Shown here: piece after piece, positions 33,708-37,125 of the stretch
How the letters are laid out: every line of letters starts with the position of its first letter
Numbering within the stretch: the first letter of the stretch is position 1
From: CAZLKT01 sp964560205
GTDB lineage: Bacteria > Pseudomonadota > Alphaproteobacteria > Holosporales > Holosporaceae
Direction of reading: 5' to 3'
Length of the DNA: 37,125 nt
Assembly (NCBI GenBank): GCA_964560205.1
Contig: CAZLKT010000008.1
Span: forward strand, 1 to 37,125
Notes under the pieces: generated by a model
Databases searched by the model: none
The model's input: the letters and a program-made list of their open reading frames with translations, nothing else
What the model was told of the DNA's origin: nothing
Position numbers and translations under genes: made by a program

Positions 33708-35192
33708 ATGCCAAGAGCCTCATCACGACCCATGGATATTTTTCAAGAGGAAGCCCTCCCCCAGGAGATGGTCTCACCCCACAGTCATGAGGCAGAGCAA
33801 GCTATCCTGAGTATTCTTCTCCACCATAACTATGCTTTAGAGAACATTCCAGATTGCCTGCGTCCAGAGCATTTTTTCCATCCATTCCATCAAAAACTCT
33901 ACGAGGCCATCACGCTGTTCATTCAAAGAAGCCAGCTGGCAAATCCCGTGACCCTTGCATCGTATTTTCGCCACCACACAGAGGAAAATACTGAAGAGAC
34001 ATGGGACCCCGTGCAATATCTTCTGCAACTGTCAGAATTGTCCCTTCCCGTCAGCAATGCAAAAGATTATGCAAAACAGATTTATGATCTTTTTCTTCGG
34101 AGGCAGCTCATCACTTTAGGGCAAGATGTGGTTGAAGAGGCACAAATACCTCGTATTCATGGGTTGTCGCCTCTACAACACATTGAAGCCATAGAACACA
34201 AGCTGTTCTCTCTGGCAACATGGGGACAAAATAAAAGTGCCATTTCCTTTTCTTCCGCATTGCAAGATGCCATTCTCTCGGCGGAAAAAGCATACAAACG
34301 AGACAGCCATGTGGTGGGTGTTCCAACGGGCCTCACAGAAATGGATAAGTTACTGGGCGGTCTTCACCCATCTGATTTGATTATCTTAGCCGCACGACCT
34401 GCCATGGGGAAAACAGCCCTGGCCACAAATATTGCTTTTTTTGCAGCAAAAGCCTATGCAGAAAAGAAAGTGGAAGGAGCAGCGGTGGCATTTTTTTCCC
34501 TTGAAATGTCCTCCACACAGTTGGCCATGCGTATATTGGCCCAAGAAACTGGGGTGTCATCCGATCGCATACGACGTGGTGCCATTGATCAACATACGTT
34601 TCCTAAATTTGTAGAGGCCTCCAAAACCCTTGCTCATCTGCCTCTTTTTATTGATGATACCCCGGCCCTTTCCATTGCAAGCCTTCTCACTCGAGCTCGA
34701 CGCCTGAAAAGAAAGGAAAACATTGGGCTCATTGTGGTGGACTACTTACAGCTTTTGACCCTTGGGCATCAACGATGGGAGAGTCGTGTGCAGGAGCTTT
34801 CAGAAATCACCAGAGGACTTAAAAATTTGGCCAAAGAGCTTGATGTGCCTGTATTAGCCCTCTCACAGCTTTCCAGGGCGGTGGAACAAAGGGAAGACAA
34901 ACGACCACATTTAGCAGATCTTCGTGAATCAGGATCCATAGAGCAAGATGCGGATGTGGTCATGTTTATTTATCGAGAAGAGTACTATGAGGCACGGAAA
35001 AAGCCCGCCCCTGGGTCTGAAAAAATGGTAACGTGGCAGAAAACCATGTCCAATATCCACAATATCGCAGAAGTCATCATAGCAAAACAACGTCATGGCC
35101 CCACCACCTCCATGATGCTTCATTTTGATGGACAAAAAACAAAGTTCTCGGATCTTTCACAGGAAGAACAGCAACGCCTCGCAGCATCGTAA
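33708..35192 (+). CDS. dnaB: Replicative DNA helicase DnaB
   Basis: The hexameric helicase that unwinds DNA at the replication fork. The N-terminal primase-interacting domain begins PHSHEAEQAILSILL. The RecA-type domain has Walker A RPAMGKTALA (about 230), Walker B IGLIVVDYLQLL (about 343), and the QLSRAVEQREDKRPHLADLRESGSIEQ region with the arginine finger. I chose the ATG at 33708; a GTG at 33696 is possible but lies very close to the presumed promoter (TATACT at 33674-33679). Neither start has a good ribosome-binding site. At 494 residues it is full length. It stands alone, divergent from prmC. Confidence 0.96.
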   Translation: MPRASSRPMDIFQEEALPQEMVSPHSHEAEQAILSILLHHNYALENIPDCLRPEHFFHPFHQKLYEAITLFIQRSQLANPVTLASYFRHHTEENTEETWDPVQYLLQLSELSLPVSNAKDYAKQIYDLFLRRQLITLGQDVVEEAQIPRIHGLSPLQHIEAIEHKLFSLATWGQNKSAISFSSALQDAILSAEKAYKRDSHVVGVPTGLTEMDKLLGGLHPSDLIILAARPAMGKTALATNIAFFAAKAYAEKKVEGAAVAFFSLEMSSTQLAMRILAQETGVSSDRIRRGAIDQHTFPKFVEASKTLAHLPLFIDDTPALSIASLLTRARRLKRKENIGLIVVDYLQLLTLGHQRWESRVQELSEITRGLKNLAKELDVPVLALSQLSRAVEQREDKRPHLADLRESGSIEQDADVVMFIYREEYYEARKKPAPGSEKMVTWQKTMSNIHNIAEVIIAKQRHGPTTSMMLHFDGQKTKFSDLSQEEQQRLAAS

Positions 35193-35209
35193 CACCACCA
35201 CCATATTCA

Positions 35210-35241
35210 GAGAGGGGGCACAGCAATGAAGCCTCCCTCTC
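35210..35241 (+). terminator. Terminator-like hairpin after dnaB
   Basis: GAGAGGGGGC (35210-35219) pairs with GCCTCCCTCTC (35231-35241, one bulged T) around an 11-base loop, 18 bases past the dnaB stop, and is followed by T-rich sequence. The next gene is convergent and ends at 35252, so the hairpin could serve both directions. Confidence 0.6.
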
Positions 35242-35251
35242 ACCTTATCTT

Positions 35252-36133
35252 TTATTCCTCTTCTTTTCTTTCTTCTCTCCCCCTTCTTCTTTCCTCTGTT
35301 TTGTTTTTTTCAAGATACTCTTCTGACTCTCTTTCGAGTTCCTCTATTTGTTCATTAAGGTCTCTCAGTTTATCACCAACATCCTTTATTTCTTCTTCTT
35401 TTTCTGTAAATTTATAACGAACTTGATTACATTTTCCTACTGTATTATAGTAACGTTTCTCCGCTTCGTCTTTCTCTTCTTTCTCCCTATTAGAGATAGC
35501 ATTTATCTGATTCCTTGTCGTGGAAGCAAGGTCCTCCGATTCTTTCTGCATAGAATTTTTTAGTTCTTCAAGCTTTTTTTGAAGCTCAAAATCTGTCATA
35601 TTTTCTATATTTTTTTCATTCAGTAAGTTTTGCTTTTCCTTCCTCATAACCAATCTTGCCACTGGATCACGAGAAAGATTAGTAAAGTGTTTTTTGAGTT
35701 GCGATTCTTTTTCATCCTGATTTTTTCTTTTTTTCAGTTCATTATCAATATTCTCTATCTCAGAAGCATATTTTTTCTTTATAAGAGCACTCTTTTTCTC
35801 ATCATCTTTATGCACATCAGCTTTAGCATCATCGTATTTGTACCCTATCATCTGAATCCGTTTCCACTCCTCATTAGCACTCTTCTCAAGACTCTCCAGT
35901 TCTTGAAAAATCTCATTCTGCTGCTCTTCCAACTTCCCTCTCTGTAATGATAACTCATCTATCTCCGTCAGCAGGCTACGTATACTTACAGTTACAACAG
36001 TATATCCGAATGGTGGTCTTAATTCTCGGTCCATTCTTTGCTGGGCATCCTGCGAAAACCTACTTACAGAATACGAGCTCTCTGTGAAGCACACAGCACA
36101 CAGAAACAGTACATGGTAAACTCTTTTTTTCAT
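35252..36133 (-). CDS. Secreted coiled-coil protein (293 residues)
   Basis: The family is unknown to me. The ATG at 36133 is preceded by AAGGGG at a spacing of 5. A signal peptide (about residues 1-22, VYHVLFLCAVCFTESSYS) leads into a protein made almost entirely of charged heptad-like helix from about residue 50 to the end (TEIDELSLQRGKLEEQQNEI, LNEQIEELERESEEYLEKN). The C-terminus is a run of Glu, Lys and Arg. No membrane segment is seen after the signal. Such proteins may be periplasmic or exported. The gene is convergent with dnaB and lies 175 bases from IS copy 2. Confidence 0.7.
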   Translation of the reverse strand: MKKRVYHVLFLCAVCFTESSYSVSRFSQDAQQRMDRELRPPFGYTVVTVSIRSLLTEIDELSLQRGKLEEQQNEIFQELESLEKSANEEWKRIQMIGYKYDDAKADVHKDDEKKSALIKKKYASEIENIDNELKKRKNQDEKESQLKKHFTNLSRDPVARLVMRKEKQNLLNEKNIENMTDFELQKKLEELKNSMQKESEDLASTTRNQINAISNREKEEKDEAEKRYYNTVGKCNQVRYKFTEKEEEIKDVGDKLRDLNEQIEELERESEEYLEKNKTEERRRGREERKEEE

Positions 36134-36308
36134 ACGAACCCCTTTTTTTTGCAATAATAACTCTAAACAGCACAAAAAAAAAGGGCAATATAGTTTATAA
36201 AGAAAAATAAATAAAACTTAAAATAATTCATTTCCTATGTATGCATGAAAAATCTTTTTCAATATGCCCTCATGAATATGGCCCTGATCAATTAGGGGAG
36301 TTGGACTA

Positions 36309-36923
36309 GGTGGTGTCCACATTTAGTATTTTTGTGTTATAACATTTCAGCATTTTAGCATCAAGAAGGGAGGTTAGAATGTTATACGATTTAAGAGATA
36401 ATCAATGGGAAATAATAAAAGATATCTTACCAGGTAAGGATGGTGACAGAGGGCGAACTGGATTGGACAACCATAAGGGCCGTGTGTGGCTTGCAAGAAC
36501 AGGCGCGCCATGGAGGGCTCTGCCACTAGAGTACGGCAAATGGCCCACAGTTCACAAAAGATTTATGCGTTGGGCTGGTATGCAAGAACAAGGGCTCGGA
36601 AGATCCAAGGGTGGCTTCAGCAGTACGCTCCATGCTGCTTGCGATGCACTTGGTAACCCTGTAAGATTTTTTGTAACAGCTGGGCAGGGGTCTGATGACG
36701 TAAAAGCTTTGGATGAGGCGGAGGCAGTTATATGTCCAAGACCCCGAAGAAAAATAGCAAGAACCTATGACCAAGAACTATATAAAGAGAGAAATGTAAT
36801 CATTCAATAAACTCAAGCATGTTAGGCGCGTAGCAACACGATACGACAAGCTTGATATCTCCATCTCTCTTTTGTTTTTCTTGCTGGAATTTATTTATGG
36901 CTCAAATAAATGTCGACATCACC
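36309..36923 (+). mobile_element. Decayed IS5-type insertion sequence, copy 2 (615 bp)
   Basis: Same ends as copy 1: the left end begins GGTGGTGTCCACATTTA and the right end, read inward, GGTGATGTCGACATTTA. TA flanks it at 36307-36308 and 36924-36925, and the rejoined site reads CTAG. It has the same orientation as copy 1 and a 16-base partial duplication near its left end (ATTTCAGCATTTTAGCATC). It is 135 bases shorter than copy 1 because of internal deletions. Confidence 0.85.
36379..36909 (+). pseudogene. IS5-family transposase remnant, internally deleted
   Basis: The frame is open for 143 residues but lacks the core. After FMRWAG it jumps directly to MQEQGLGRSKGGFS, missing the segment with the first catalytic Asp that copy 1 still shows. 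It keeps LGNPVRFFVTAGQGSDD but then jumps to DEAEAVICPRPRRK, missing the ADKGYD region. After ERNVII a stop appears, and the conserved end (RRVATRYDKL) continues in another frame, the same lesion as in copy 1. No active enzyme can be made. Confidence 0.85.
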
Positions 36924-37125
36924 TAGCTATACGCATACCACACGGCATTCTCACGAATGAAATGGAAAACACAATACACCCCCCCAGTATAAAGCTTTCG
37001 CAGTACCTACAAAAAACATGCTCTGCCCATATTCATAAAATCATAGCTCCCCACACCACCCACGACTCTGGTGAATAAAACTCCACCACAGAGCTGACCT
37101 GCATATGCACAGGATACGGAATCTT

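Noticed and set aside
735..36923. Composite transposon formed by the two IS copies
   Set aside because: Both transposases are dead, the interval holds essential genes in ancestral orders, and each copy has its own TA flanks, so these are two independent insertions.
1..37125. CRISPR arrays, rRNA genes, prophage genes
   Set aside because: No regularly spaced repeats with unique spacers, no rRNA sequence and no phage structural or integrase genes were seen. The tandem repeats found are inside coding sequences.
36926..37125. Gene after IS copy 2
   Set aside because: The last 200 bases hold no frame with a start, a ribosome-binding site and a credible protein; the short open frame there is mostly IS sequence.

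Overview
The window looks like a chromosomal segment of an alphaproteobacterium with a reduced genome, most likely a Rickettsiales- or Holosporales-type intracellular bacterium. The evidence is the gene set and order (rpmF-plsX-fabH, tRNA-Leu-tig-clpP-clpX, rlpA-dac-tmk, pdhB-pdhC-hppA), short operons of essential genes, decayed insertion sequences, and several secreted, lineage-specific proteins of unknown function scattered between the housekeeping blocks. The order-level assignment is an inference; nothing in the sequence names the species.

Layout. A partial gene with a 50-residue internal duplication (3-752) is followed by a decayed IS5-type element (735-1484). A leftward cell-wall and nucleotide block follows (rlpA, D-Ala-D-Ala carboxypeptidase, tmk; 1484-4343), then a BON-domain lipoprotein (4477-5094), leftward valS (5119-7776), a rightward membrane protein that may be a degenerate MotA/TolQ/ExbB relative (7913-8950), and a leftward operon trpS-rimM-trmD-rplS-pepP (8970-13549) in which the first four genes are joined by 4-base ATGA overlaps. 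After a 61-residue secreted peptide come rightward rpmF-plsX-fabH-mlaF-rsmE (14087-17937).

From 17947 to 20626 lies an accessory island of three secreted or membrane proteins read leftward. Two are paralogues with an almost identical C-terminal tail and matching promoters (TTTACT, 17 bases, TA-rich -10). A third copy of the promoter stands without its gene. Leftward clpX, clpP, tig, tRNA-Leu(UAG), hppA, pdhC and pdhB follow (20783-29070). Upstream of pdhB, where pdhA is usually found, there is instead a 1013-residue secreted or membrane repeat and coiled-coil protein (29270-32311). A tiny lipoprotein, prmC, rightward dnaB, a secreted coiled-coil protein and a second, differently deleted copy of the same IS element (36309-36923) complete the window.

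The housekeeping genes serve translation (valS, trpS, rimM, trmD, rplS, rpmF, rsmE, prmC, tRNA-Leu), protein quality control (tig, clpP, clpX), lipid and envelope work (plsX, fabH, mlaF, rlpA, dac), replication (tmk, dnaB) and energy metabolism (pyruvate dehydrogenase E1-beta and E2, proton pyrophosphatase). The least explained and most interesting part is the set of unrecognised exported proteins (3-752, 13729-13914, 17947-20626, 29270-32617, 35252-36133). Many carry internal repeats, coiled coils or conserved tails and are candidates for host-interaction factors.
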